Source of the DNA: Pleurocapsa sp. PCC 7327
GTDB taxonomy: Bacteria > Cyanobacteriota > Cyanobacteriia > Cyanobacteriales > Microcystaceae
Assembly (NCBI RefSeq): GCF_000317025.1
Contig: NC_019689.1
Span: forward strand, 1,129,501-1,193,500
DNA: 64,000 bases
Reading direction: 5' to 3'
Numbering within the stretch: the first letter of the stretch is position 1; every line of letters begins with the position of its first letter. The position numbers were made by a program, and so were the translations under genes. The notes under the pieces were generated by a model. It was not told the DNA's origin. It did no database searches and worked only from the letters and a program-made list of their open reading frames with translations. Below, piece after piece: positions 38,224-49,148 of the stretch.

Positions 38224-38588
38224 CAGAAGACAGACTCCATTTTTTCATATTTTTTTAAGGATAAATTTCGTCTCTTTATTCTGCACAATCATAGATGCGA
38301 TCGCAATAATAACAAGTTGTCAAAAAAAAGCAAACTAGAATCTTAACTTTTTTTATAATTATTCGCTGGACAGATATAAAAATCTGTTTATATAATCTTA
38401 ATTGCACATTTGAAGTGCAAATTAAAATCCATAAATCTGGCTAATTCAGTCTTTTTAAAGCAATTGGCAAAAAAATATTTTGCGATCGAGCTTCAAAAAA
38501 GACTGTTGTGTGGCTAGCTTTGGTGAAGAAAGAGAACTTTTATTTGATTGGTAATCCATAGTGTTTGAGCAATTGGAGCTATTACTAT

Positions 38589-41500
38589 ATGTTTTTTGTG
38601 GGTGAGACTGTTATCATTATCGATTCTGCTGTTAAGGACTATCAAAGCCTAGTCAGCGGTATCGTCCCCGGAACAAAAGTTTTTGTCCTCGACTCGGAGG
38701 AGGATGGAGTCGAGCAAATTACAAGAATTCTCAAGAAATTTTCTAATGTCGCTGCACTTCACATTGTCTCTCACGGCTCTCCTGGCTGCTTGTATCTAAG
38801 CAACAGCCAACTAAGTTTAGATACGCTAAACCGCTACAGCCAACAGCTTCAATCTTGGCCAGCTCCTAACCTTCTCCTCTACGGTTGTAACGTGGCGGCT
38901 GGAGATGCGGGTGAAGAGTTTCTTGAAAAGCTCCATCGCCTCACCGGAGCTGCTGTTGCTGCCTCAAGTTCCCCCATCGGTCATCAATCTCTTGGAGGCA
39001 ATTGGCATTTAGATACCCAGATTGGAACTGTTAATGCTTCGTTGCCCATTGGCGAGGAATCTCTAAGTCGCTGGAAAGGCTTGCTCCAACAGCTCCTTAT
39101 CGCAGTAACGAGCAACCCGGTAGTTGCCCCAGACGGACTCTCGGCTACCTATCAAAATGTTGGCACGCTCAACGGTGTTCTAGTTGACTTGAGGGGAACG
39201 ATCGTTAGTGACTCAAATGCTTCACAGTCATTCAGTTGGAGCAGATCGGGTAATGATATCGGACTCAGTATTAATTCTGGCACTGCTGGCAGAGAAGTAA
39301 CCATTCTTTGGGAAGTTTTCCAGGCAGGAACCACTACTCCGATCTCTGCTAATGTTACTTTTACCGTTGCGGATATAGATGGGAACAGTCCGGGCAATCC
39401 GATAGAAACGATATTGGCTGTTCCTAACAGATACACGGTCAACAGTCCCACGAATCTGATCGTTAATACCGTACAAGGTGTGGTAGAAGCTCAGGGGAGT
39501 GCAAATCAGAACAGCGAACCTTCGTCTGCGATCAATTATCAATGGGATAATGTCTCCTCCTGGCAAGTGACGCATAGGATTATACCCAATGGTGGCGGTC
39601 GCTTTTTCCAAATAGACGGCAATCTAGAGTTTGTCTTTTCCAATCCCGTTACAATTGTCGTCCCTGTCGCTAACAACGATAATTTCTCCACGAACGAAGA
39701 TACTGCCATTAACGGAAACGTTTTAGTCGATAATGGCAACGGTGCAGATAGCGACCCTAATTCAAATCCCCTGACAGTCACTGCGGTTAATGGGACTGCC
39801 GTTAGTTCGGGTACGCCTACCACTATTATCCTTGGTTCCGGCGCTTCGATCACGATGAATGCCGACGGGACTTTCTCCTACAATCCCAACAATGCTTATC
39901 AAACCCTTGCAGTTGGTCAAACAGCTACCGAAGCATTTCAATATACTATCTCGAACGGTGCGGGTGGGGGTACAAATACTGCGACAGTTAACGTTGCGAT
40001 CGCGGGCGTTAACGATCCGCCCGTCAATAATCTTCAGAGTGCTACAGGGAACATTAACGAGGACAATCCTCTCACTTTCAATAGTGCCAACAGCAACCGG
40101 ATCAGCATTACCGATGTCGATGCTGGCTCCAGCCCAACAGTAACCCTTACTGCCAGCAACGGTATCCTGACGCTAGGCAGTACTGCTAACGTTACCGTCA
40201 CTGGCGATGGCACGGGCACTGTAACCGTCAGCGGTTCGTTAGCAAATGTTAATAATGCCCTCAATGGACTTGTCTTTACCCCTAGTCCCAACTTCAATGG
40301 TTTGACTAGCATTCAAATCCAAACTGACGATGGCAACGGCGGAACTGATACAGACAGCATTACCATCACCGTCAACCCCCAGCCCGACCCGCCCGCTCTC
40401 GACCTCAACGGCAGTGCTAGCGGTCAAAATTTCAGTAATACCGTTATTGGAAGCGGCATTGCCGTAAACGTTGCTAGCGCTACAGAAGCAACAGGTGAAG
40501 ACCCCGACGGCGATGAGGTTCAAACAATAACTATCGCCTTGTCTGGCGTAGCCGATGGAGCTAATGAAATTCTAACCATCGGCGGAACAGCAGTTCCTCT
40601 AGTCGATGGTAGCGCTACTGGTACAGCCGGAGGTACGACCTTTGCTATCGCTGTTAGCGGCAGCACGATTACTATTACCAGGCAAGGCGGAGGGATTATT
40701 CCCAATGCCGATTTCACGGCTTTGTTGCGGGGCATTACCTACCAAAACAATAGGCCAACACCAACAGATGGCGATCGCGTTTTCACTTTTACTGCCAGTG
40801 ACGGAACCGCAACCAGTAGCCCCGTTATCAGCACTATCAACGTTAGTGCAGATACCGATGGGGACGGCATTATCAATGTCAATGACCTTGACGACGATAA
40901 TGATGGCATTCCCGATGCCATCGAACAAAATGGAGATCCTAACCGTGACACGGACGGCGACGGGATCATCGACAGCATTGACCTCGATAGCGATAACGAC
41001 GGAATTACCGATTTGCGCGAAAGCGGTCTGAGCGACTCCCAAATTGCAGCTCTCGATACCAATAATGATGGCATTATAGACTCTGGCTTCGGAACCAACG
41101 GTCTTGCCGATGCCGTTGAAACTACTTCCGACTCCGGCAGTCTCAACTACACTCTTGCTAATAGCGACGGCGATGGAGTTCCAGATTTCCAAGACTTAGA
41201 TAGCGATGGCGACGGTCTTTTCGATTTACTCGAAGCAGGCGGAACCGATATCGACAATAACGGCGAGATAGATAATTTTAGCGACGGAAATGCTAACGGA
41301 CTAGGAGACAGCGTCGATCCAAGTTCAGGAGGCACGCCTCTACCCGTACTTGATACGGATGGCGATGGCGTAGCTAACTACCGCGACCTCGACAGCGACA
41401 ACGACGGCATCTTAGATAGCACCGAACAAAACGGAAATCCGAATCGCGATACTGATGGCGACGGGATTCTCGACAGCCTCGACCTCGACAGCGACAACGA

Positions 41501-41852
41501 CGGGATTACTGACGTTGTCGAAGCAGGCGGAATCGACGCTAACGGCGATGGCATTATCGACAATTTCAGCGATAGCAACGGCAACGGATTAGCCGACAGC
41601 GTTGACCCAGCAGCGGGAGGCACGCCCCTATCTCTCCCCGATACCGACGGCGATGGCATCAGGGATTTCCAAGACTTAGATAGCGATAATGATGGAATTA
41701 CTGATGCCGTTGAAGCTGGAGGCATCGACGCCAACGGCGATGGCATTATCGACAATTTCAGCGATAGCAACGGCAACGGATTAGCCGACAGCGTAGAAGG
41801 ATCTCCGTTGCCTGTACCCGATACCGACGGCGATGGCATCAGAGATTTCTAA
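38589..41852 (+). CDS. Giant DUF4347 / cadherin-like / TSP3-repeat surface protein, N-terminal part (ends at in-frame TAA)
   Basis: This is the first 1087 residues of a giant protein. Residues 1 to about 160 are a DUF4347 domain (VIIIDSAVKDYQSLVSGIVP, ALHIVSHGSPGCLYLS, LLLYGCNVAAGDAGEEFLEK). A beta-rich part and three cadherin-like/VCBS-type domains follow (ANNDNFSTNEDTAINGNVLV; NINEDNPLTFNSANS; GITYQNNRPTPTDGDR). Then thrombospondin type 3 calcium-binding repeats start near residue 757 (DTDGDGIINVNDLDDDNDGI). The ATG at 38589 is preferred to a TTG at 38565 because GGAG lies ten bases before it. The frame ends at TAA 41850-41852, exactly where other repeats have CAA in DFQDLDS, and continues beyond it. 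No N-terminal signal peptide is seen; the related giant proteins are thought to be surface adhesins. Confidence 0.85.
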   Translation: MFFVGETVIIIDSAVKDYQSLVSGIVPGTKVFVLDSEEDGVEQITRILKKFSNVAALHIVSHGSPGCLYLSNSQLSLDTLNRYSQQLQSWPAPNLLLYGCNVAAGDAGEEFLEKLHRLTGAAVAASSSPIGHQSLGGNWHLDTQIGTVNASLPIGEESLSRWKGLLQQLLIAVTSNPVVAPDGLSATYQNVGTLNGVLVDLRGTIVSDSNASQSFSWSRSGNDIGLSINSGTAGREVTILWEVFQAGTTTPISANVTFTVADIDGNSPGNPIETILAVPNRYTVNSPTNLIVNTVQGVVEAQGSANQNSEPSSAINYQWDNVSSWQVTHRIIPNGGGRFFQIDGNLEFVFSNPVTIVVPVANNDNFSTNEDTAINGNVLVDNGNGADSDPNSNPLTVTAVNGTAVSSGTPTTIILGSGASITMNADGTFSYNPNNAYQTLAVGQTATEAFQYTISNGAGGGTNTATVNVAIAGVNDPPVNNLQSATGNINEDNPLTFNSANSNRISITDVDAGSSPTVTLTASNGILTLGSTANVTVTGDGTGTVTVSGSLANVNNALNGLVFTPSPNFNGLTSIQIQTDDGNGGTDTDSITITVNPQPDPPALDLNGSASGQNFSNTVIGSGIAVNVASATEATGEDPDGDEVQTITIALSGVADGANEILTIGGTAVPLVDGSATGTAGGTTFAIAVSGSTITITRQGGGIIPNADFTALLRGITYQNNRPTPTDGDRVFTFTASDGTATSSPVISTINVSADTDGDGIINVNDLDDDNDGIPDAIEQNGDPNRDTDGDGIIDSIDLDSDNDGITDLRESGLSDSQIAALDTNNDGIIDSGFGTNGLADAVETTSDSGSLNYTLANSDGDGVPDFQDLDSDGDGLFDLLEAGGTDIDNNGEIDNFSDGNANGLGDSVDPSSGGTPLPVLDTDGDGVANYRDLDSDNDGILDSTEQNGNPNRDTDGDGILDSLDLDSDNDGITDVVEAGGIDANGDGIIDNFSDSNGNGLADSVDPAAGGTPLSLPDTDGDGIRDFQDLDSDNDGITDAVEAGGIDANGDGIIDNFSDSNGNGLADSVEGSPLPVPDTDGDGIRDF

Positions 41853-44800
41853 GACCTCGATAGCGACAACGACGGCATTGCCGATCTCGTCGAAGCAGGC
41901 GGAGTTGATACTAACGGCGATGGCATTTTAGACAACCTCAGCGATAGTAACAGCGACGGACTAGCAGATCTCGTCGATTCCAAAACGGGAGGCACGTCTC
42001 TATCTCTCCCCGATACCGACGGCGATGGAGTCAGCGATTTCCGCGATCGTGATAGCGACAACGACGGCATTACCGATGTCATCGAAGCCGGAGGAATTGA
42101 CGCTAACGGCGATGGAGTTATCGATAACTTTGTCGATAGCAATGGCGATGGATTGGCAGACAGCGTTGACTCGACGACCAATGGTACGCCTCTATCTCTT
42201 CCCGACACCGACGGCGATGGCATCAGAGATTTCCAAGACCTCGACAGCGACAATGACGGCATTACCGATGTCATCGAAGCAGGCGGAGTAGATGCTAACG
42301 GCGACGGCATTATCGACAATTTCAGCGATAGCAACGGCAACGGATTAGCCGACAGCGTAGAAGGATCTCCGTTGCCCGTCCCCGACACCGATGGCGATGG
42401 CATCAGAGATTTCCAAGACCTCGACAGCGACAATGACGGCATTACCGATGTCATCGAAGCCGGAGGCATCGACGCCAACGGCGATGGCATCATCGACAAC
42501 TTCATCGATAGTAACGGGAATGGAGTAGCAGATAGCGTTGAGGGATCTCCGTTGCCCGTCCCCGACACCGATGGCGATGGCATCAGAGATTTCCAAGACC
42601 TCGACAGCGACAATGACGGCATTACCGATGTCATCGAAGCGGGTGGAGTTGATACTAACGGCGATGGCATTATCGATAACTTTGTCGATAGCAACGGCGA
42701 TGGTCTAGCCGACAGCGTCGCTCCAGCTACGGGAGGCACGCCCCTATCCGCGCCCGACAGCGACGGCGATGGCATCAGAGATTTCCAAGACCTCGACAGC
42801 GATGGGGACGGACAGTTCGACCTCGTCGAAGCCGGCGGAGTCGATGCCAACAATGACGGCAAAGTGGATAACTTCAGCGACAGCAACGGCGACGGACTAG
42901 CCGATAGCGTCGATCCCAAAACAGGCGGAGTGCCCCTCAATCCCAATCGCGACAGCGATGGCAATGGACTAGCCGACCGTCTAGACAATGGAGACTTTGA
43001 TGGCGATGGCATTCCCGATAGCGCCGACCTCGACGACGACAACGATGGCATTTTAGATAGCATCGAACAAAACGGAGATCCCACCAGAGATACCGACGGC
43101 GATGGGATTCCCGACAGCTTTGACCTCGACAGCGACAACGACGGCATTGCCGATCTCGTCGAAGCAGGCGGAGTAGATGCTAACGGCGATGGCATCATCG
43201 ACAACTTTGTCGATAGCAATGGGAATGGTTTAGCCGACAGCCAAGAAGGATCTCCGTTGCCCGTCCCCGACACCGATGGCGATGGCGTGCAAGATTTCCA
43301 AGACCTCGACAGTGACAACGATGGCATTACCGATGTAGTCGAAGCCGGAGGCATCGACGCCAACGGCGACGGCATCATCGATAACTTTGTCGATAGTAAC
43401 AGCGACGGAATAGCAGACAGGGTTAGCTCATCAACTGGAGGCACGCCTCTATCTCTTCCCGACACCGATGGCGATGGCATCAGAGATTTCCGCGACCTCG
43501 ACAGCGACAACGATGGCATTACCGATATAATCGAAGCCGGAGGCATCGACGCCAACGGCGATGGCATCATCGACAACTTTGTCGATAGTAACGGCGATGG
43601 ACTCGCAGATAACGTCGATCCAGTTGCTGTACCCGACAGCGACGGCGATGGCATCAGAGATTTCCAAGACCTCGACAGTGACAACGATGGCATTACCGAT
43701 GTCATCGAAGCCGGAGGCATCGATGCCAACGGCGACGGCATCATCGACAACTTTGTCGATAGCAATGGGAATGGTTTAGCCGACAGCCAAGAAGGATCTC
43801 CGTTGCCCGTCCCCGACACCGATGGCGATGGAGTCAGAGATTTCCAAGACCTCGACAGTGACAATGACGGGATTACCGATGTCATCGAAGCCGGAGGCAT
43901 CGACGCTAACGGCGACGGCATCATCGACAACTTTGTCGATAGCAATGGGAATGGTTTAGCCGACAGCCAAGAAGGATCTCCGTTGCCCGTCCCCGACACC
44001 GATGGCGATGGCGTGCAAGATTTCCAAGACCTCGACAGTGACAACGATGGCATTACCGATGTAGTCGAAGCCGGAGGCATCGACGCCAACGGCGACGGCA
44101 TCATCGATAACTTTGTCGATAGCAACGGCGATGGACTGTCAGATAGCGTCGCTCCAGCTACGGGAGGTACGCCTCTATCCGCACCCGACACCGACGGCGA
44201 TGGCATCAGAGATTTCCAAGACCTCGACAGCGATGGGGACGGACAGTTCGATCTCGTCGAAGCAGGCGGAGTCGATGCCAACAATGACGGCAGAATTGAT
44301 AACTTCAGCGATAGTAATGGAGATGGATTAGCCGATAGCATCGATCCCAAAACAGGCGGAGTGCCCCTCAATCCCAACCTCGATAGCGATGGCAATGGAC
44401 TAGCCGATCGCCTAGACAATGGAGACTTTGATGGCGATGGCATTCCCGATAGCGCCGACCTCGACGACGACAACGATGGCATTTTAGATAGCATCGAACA
44501 AAACGGAGATCCCACCAGAGATACCGACGGCGATGGGATTCCCGACAGCTTTGACCTCGATAGCGACAACGACGGCATTGCCGATCTCGTCGAAGCAGGC
44601 GGAGTAGATGCTAACGGCGATGGCATCATCGATAACTTCATCGATAGTAACGGGAATGGAGTAGCAGATAGCGTTGAGGGATCTCCGTTGCCCGTCCCCG
44701 ACACCGATGGCGATGGAGTCAGAGATTTCCAAGACCTCGACAGTGACAACGACGGCATTACCGATGTCATCGAAGCCGGAGGCATCGACGCCAACGGCGA

Positions 44801-45840
44801 CGGCATCATCGATAACTTTGTCGATAGTAACAGCGATGGAATAGCAGACAGGGTTAGCTCATCAACTGGAGGCACGCCTCTATCCGCACCCGACATCGAT
44901 GGCGATGGCATCAGCGATTTCCGCGACCTCGATAGCGACGGCGACGGACAGTTCGACCTCGTCGAAGCCGGCGGAGTCGATGCCAACAATGACGGCAAAG
45001 TGGATAACTTCAGCGACAGCAACGGCGATGGTCTAGCCGACAGCGTCGATCCCAAAACAGGCGGAGTGCCCCTCAATCCCAACCTCGATAGCGATGGCAA
45101 TGGACTAGCCGATCGCCTAGACAATGGAGACTTTGATGGCGATGGCATTCCCGATAGCGCCGACCTCGACGACGACAACGATGGCATTTTAGATAGCATC
45201 GAACAAAACGGAGATCCCACCAGAGATAGCGACGGCGATGGGATTCCCGACAGCTTTGACCTCGACAGCGATAATGACGGCATTGCCGATCTCGTCGAAG
45301 CAGGCGGAACTGATGCTAACGGCGATGGCATCATCGACAACTTCAGCGATAGCAACGGCAACGGATTAGCCGACAACGTAGAAGGATCTCCATTGCCCAT
45401 CCCCGATACCGATGGCGATGGGGTCAGAGATTTCCAAGACCTCGACAGCGACAACGACGGCATTACCGATGTCATCGAAGCCGGAGGCATCGACGCCAAC
45501 GGCGACGGCATCATCGATAACTTTGTCGATAGCAACGGCGATGGAATAGCAGACAGGGTTAGCTCATCAACTGGAGGCACGCCTCTATCTCTTCCCGACA
45601 TCGACGGCGATGGCATCAGAGATTTCCAAGACCTCGACAGCGATGGGGACGGACAGTTCGATCTCGTCGAAGCAGGCGGAGTCGATGCCAACAATGACGG
45701 CAGAATTGATAACTTCAGCGATAGTAATGGAGATGGATTAGCCGATAGCGTCGATCCCAAAACAGGCGGAGTGCCCCTCAATCCCAACCTCGATAGCGAT
45801 GGCAATGGCATCCCCGATCGCACTGATAGTCGCATTCCCG
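40850..45840 (+). repeat. Thrombospondin type 3 coding repeat array with 705-base higher-order unit
   Basis: About 5 kb encode units built on DTDGDGIRDFQDLDSDNDGI and EAGGIDANGDGIIDNFSDSN, rich in Asp for calcium binding. A larger unit repeats too: the bases TGCCCCTCAATCCCAA start at 42931, 44362, 45067 and 45772. The last spacings are exactly 705 bases (235 codons), and the first is 1431 (two units plus seven codons). The copies are almost identical in DNA, which points to recent expansion by recombination. Confidence 0.9.
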
Positions 45841-47744
45841 ATCGAGACCCTAATCGCCCTCTAGTCCAAGCCGCAGACGATCGCGGCAGGACGCTTAGGG
45901 ATACGCCGATTTTCCTCAACGTTCTCAATAACGATGCTAAGGGACTAAGAATTAGCTCGATTACCAATCCAGCCAACGGCACCGTTACCATCAACGACAA
46001 CGGCACGCCCAACGACCCTACAGACGACTTCCTCGTCTATACTCCCAATCCTGGCTTCACAGGCAGCGATAGCTTTAGCTATACCGCCAGAGACGCTCAA
46101 GGCAACGAGTTTACTGCTAACGTGGCTGTCGCCGTTAGAAACCCTTCTCCTGCCAAAGACGACAGTATTGCTACACCGCCGAACAAACCCGTTAATATTC
46201 GAGTTCTCGACAACGATGGCAGGGGACTGAGGATCGGTTCGGTTACCAACCCAGTCAACGGCACCGTTACCATCAACGACAACGGTACTCCTAACGATCC
46301 CAGGGACGACTTTCTCGTCTATACGCCTAATCCGGGTTTTGAAGGGAAAGACGAATTTACTTACACGGCGATCGATGCTTTGGGCAATTCTTATGAAGCG
46401 ATTGTTTCTGTCAAGGTAGACCCCAATCGCCCCAATGCTGCCGATGACGATGTTTCTGTAATTCCTGGTGCAGACGTATTCATCAACGTTTTGGGCAACG
46501 ATAGCGATCCCAACCGACAAGCCTTGCGCATCGTTAGCGTAACGCAAGGGCTGCGAGGGACGGTAAGGATCGATGACAACGGCACGCCCGACGATCCCAG
46601 CGACGACCGCATTTTATACGCGCCCAATGACCGAGGAGAAAGCGTTTTTAGCCTTAATCGAGCAGGCAATCGAGGTCTATTCTCCATCAGAGGGAACTTC
46701 CAACCGTTCACCGATACTTTCTCCTATACTGTTAGCGACCCCGATGGTAACGAAGAAACCGCGACGGTCAACGTCAATGTAGCGCCCGAGGTGCGGCTCA
46801 AATTTACTCTCACTGAAAACCAGGCAGATTTAGTCAGCGAGGTAGGCTTCTTTAAAGTCGATGATGAAAACGGCACCATTGACGGCATTGCTCCAGGCGA
46901 AGCGGGTTACGTAGAAGCGGCACTGCGATCGGGTCGCGTTATCTTCTCCTCCTTGAGTGGGTATTCCCAATTGTTTGGGGAAAATCCCACCCGCATTATG
47001 GAAGGCTTCCGTTCTGACGACCTCCTGAATTTCTTCTTCGTACAGGATAGTACTGTAGATGAAGTTCTCGCTCGCATCGATGCAGGCGAGATTCCCGATA
47101 ACGTCTTCTTTGCCACGACTGAAGCTAATAACGATAATTTCAACCATCTCGAAGTCGGCGAAGTCGAGAGTGCTTTCTCTCTCGGTTGGGAAGATCGCGG
47201 TCAGAGGAGCGATCGCGACTTTAATGATATGCGCCTGACCGTAGAAGTGACCGACGAACCCATTCCCATCGGCAGTAAACTGCAAGGAGACGGTCAACGG
47301 GAACTGTTGGATTTGACCGAGTTGACTGGGCAAACCTTGCAAGCTCAGATATCTATCTTCCAAGAAGCTTCCTACGACAATATTGTAGGTCTTTATCGCC
47401 TGGAGGATGCTACTGGAGCGGTGCGCGATCCCCTAACCGGCGCTTTGATAACTCCAGGTCAGCAAGGGTATACAGAGGCGGCGCTAGCTCAAAGTGTCGG
47501 TCAGTTCGACGAAGACACAACTTCTGCGACAGTCAATGTTGAAGGCGGTGTTTTCTATGCGCCCTATATTCTTGCCAACGGTTCCCAATCGCAAGCTTAC
47601 TTCCCCTTCCTAGCGTCAAATGCGGATGGCTTCGATCATCTGCGATTGCTCGGAGACAATACCTTCGGTTTCGAGGATCTCGTCAATGGCGGCGACGCCG
47701 ACTATAACGATGCGGTTATCCGAGTCGCGATTACGCCTATCTAA
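41853..47744 (+). pseudogene. Giant TSP3-repeat surface protein, C-terminal part (in frame after the TAA)
   Basis: The frame of the preceding part continues for 1963 codons after the TAA. It holds most of the TSP3 array up to about 45840. Three Ig/VCBS-like domains follow (DTPIFLNVLNNDAKGLRISS; KPVNIRVLDNDGRGLRIGS; ADVFINVLGNDSDPN), then two DUF4114-type domains with the calcium-binding ends SDRDFNDMRLTVEV and GGDADYNDAVIRVAI. No ATG or Shine-Dalgarno site supports a new start; the first usable start in a long stretch is a TTG at 42153. It is therefore best seen as the rest of one broken gene (3051 residues if TAA were CAA), unless the stop is a sequence error or is read through. Confidence 0.75.
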
Positions 47745-48054
47745 GCCAGGATCGAGTTCCTAGCTGATAGCCAAAGTCCTGAGGACTTTGGCTATCGTCA
47801 TAGAATTGGTGGAAAGGTGCAAGCTTTGAGTATCGATGACAAGAGGCGGCTTCAAATGCGATCGCCGCTTCGATTTTTGGTAACGATCGCACAATTGAAC
47901 TGGCAGTTAAGCCAATAGTCACCAGCCTCTTGCATAATAAGAATAGACCTCCTGCTTTCAAGCACAAAATTTAATTTCCCTTTCCCAACTTCAGCAAGAA
48001 GTCTAATATCCACGCGATCTCGCCAGGAAATCCTCTAGCCCTATCGAATCTTTT
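47745..48054. other. Gap after the giant gene
   Basis: These 310 bases hold the large palindrome at 47766-47796 and otherwise only AT-rich sequence leading to the hydrolase gene. No small gene is evident. Confidence 0.5.
47766..47796. terminator. 31-base perfect palindrome after the giant gene
   Basis: GATAGCCAAAGTCCT, one G, then AGGACTTTGGCTATC: 15-base perfect arms 22 bases past the stop codon. Without a T-run it is either an unusual terminator or a member of the AGTCC-type hairpin repeats also seen near 19294 and 37411. Confidence 0.5.
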
Positions 48055-48948
48055 ATGTCCCCAGATTACATTCTCTTTGCCCAACACGGATGGGCAGATA
48101 CCAACCGCGCGATCGCTCAATTCGCTAAAAAAGCCTTAGCTACGCCAAAAACTCTCGTTATTGCTCCCAATCTGGGTTATTTGAAAACCTGGCTGTGGAT
48201 CGAACCCCTCATCGAATATGTTGCACGAGTTGCGATCGAGACAGTTGCCAGCTATCCCGACGCGGCTATTAGGATTGTCGGTCATTCGATGGGTGGCTTA
48301 ATTTGGCTCGAAGTTCTCGATCGCTACCCGCAACTGCGATCGCAGGTAGAGTCATTAGTATTGGTTGCCTCTCCTGTGGGAGGAGCAGATATTGCCCGCG
48401 CGATCGATCCGCTAGGCATCGGTATTGGCATCGCACGGGATTTGGGCATCAATCGGAGAGCGATCGCGCAACGAATCGCCGCAAAAATTCCGACGTTAGT
48501 CATCGCTGGAGATATCGACAATGGCAGCGATGGCACGATTGCCGTCGAGACGACTAAGTTCGATCCCGTCAAGTTTGTCTGCCTGAAAGGAATCTCTCAC
48601 GCCGCCCTGAAAAATCATCCCGATCTAGTAGACATCATTCACGATTTTTGGGCTAATCCGCTCGTAACGGTCGCTCCAAAACCCGATTTCTCAAAACACT
48701 TAATTCAACGTTTGCAATCGCTTCCAGGGATGACGGATACCCATCCCAGAGATTTCTGGCGATCGAAGATTCATATCACTTTCAACAATGGCATTACGAT
48801 TCGGACTTGGAACAATCCATTGCAAATCCAGCATATTTTTGTAGCCGATCGCGAGGAAAACTGTCTCTACAGCGGTTTCGTCGGTTGGCTGCACGACGAA
48901 GCTTTACGCATGATGTTAGCCGAGATCCAAAAAGAAATTCATCAGTAA
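48055..48948 (+). CDS. Alpha/beta hydrolase (lipase/PGAP1-like)
   Basis: The 297-residue protein has LFAQHGWADTNRAI with the oxyanion-type HG, the nucleophile elbow VGHSMGGLIW, a candidate acid in VIAGDIDNGSDGT and a candidate catalytic His in LKGISHAALKNHPD. This is a full Ser-Asp-His hydrolase layout. The last 80 residues form an extra beta-rich tail (KIHITFNNGITIRTW) not usual in small lipases. There is no signal peptide. The substrate is unknown; lipids or lipid-linked proteins would fit. Confidence 0.82.
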   Translation: MSPDYILFAQHGWADTNRAIAQFAKKALATPKTLVIAPNLGYLKTWLWIEPLIEYVARVAIETVASYPDAAIRIVGHSMGGLIWLEVLDRYPQLRSQVESLVLVASPVGGADIARAIDPLGIGIGIARDLGINRRAIAQRIAAKIPTLVIAGDIDNGSDGTIAVETTKFDPVKFVCLKGISHAALKNHPDLVDIIHDFWANPLVTVAPKPDFSKHLIQRLQSLPGMTDTHPRDFWRSKIHITFNNGITIRTWNNPLQIQHIFVADREENCLYSGFVGWLHDEALRMMLAEIQKEIHQ

Positions 48949-49030
48949 CCAGTTTTTTGATGAAAGGATTTTCGATTTTGGCGAAGCCGCCGCACGCTCC
49001 TTGAACCTCTTCAAGGAGAACGGCGGATGC

Positions 49031-49145
49031 AAGGATTGGGGATTAGTTAGTGGTTAGTCGTTAATTGTCTCCCCACACTCCCTCTACTTCCGAATTCCGA
49101 CTTCCGGTTTCCGACTTCCCCTAGTCTCCCCACACTCCCCAGTCC
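49031..49145. repeat. Simple-repeat cluster before the ABC-2 gene end
   Basis: GATTAGTTAGTGGTTAGTCG is followed by CTCCCCACACTCCC, twice, and by ATTCCGACTTCCGGTTTCCG. The parts are the same kinds of short repeats as at 35863-35998 (inverse orientation) and 19212-19230. Confidence 0.6.
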
Positions 49146-49148
49146 CCT

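Larger units (their letters stand above)
37217..38588. other. Gene-free, repeat-rich region
   Basis: This is the longest gap without a gene (about 1.37 kb). The first half is packed with hairpins and paired terminal repeats. The middle has GCGAGC hairpins and a Ser/Leu-codon-like palindrome (TTTCGCTTCGCTCTCG). A 149-base inverted-repeat element ends near 38223. The last 360 bases are AT-rich and should hold the promoter of the giant gene. Confidence 0.7.

Noticed and set aside
37217-38564. Remnant insertion sequence with a transposase
   Set aside because: Terminal repeats and hairpins are present, but no frame in the region resembles a transposase, even in pieces.
40850-45840. Possible CRISPR or satellite array
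   Set aside because: The repeats are in frame, vary in length by multiples of three and encode calcium-binding TSP3 units; there are no unique spacers of even length.
41849-46012. 1387-codon open frame on the minus strand opposite the TSP3 array
   Set aside because: It is the mirror of a highly repetitive, Asp/Gly-rich coding array. The product is a Ser/Pro/Leu repeat with no known pattern, and the plus-strand protein is clearly the real one. The long opening comes from codon composition.
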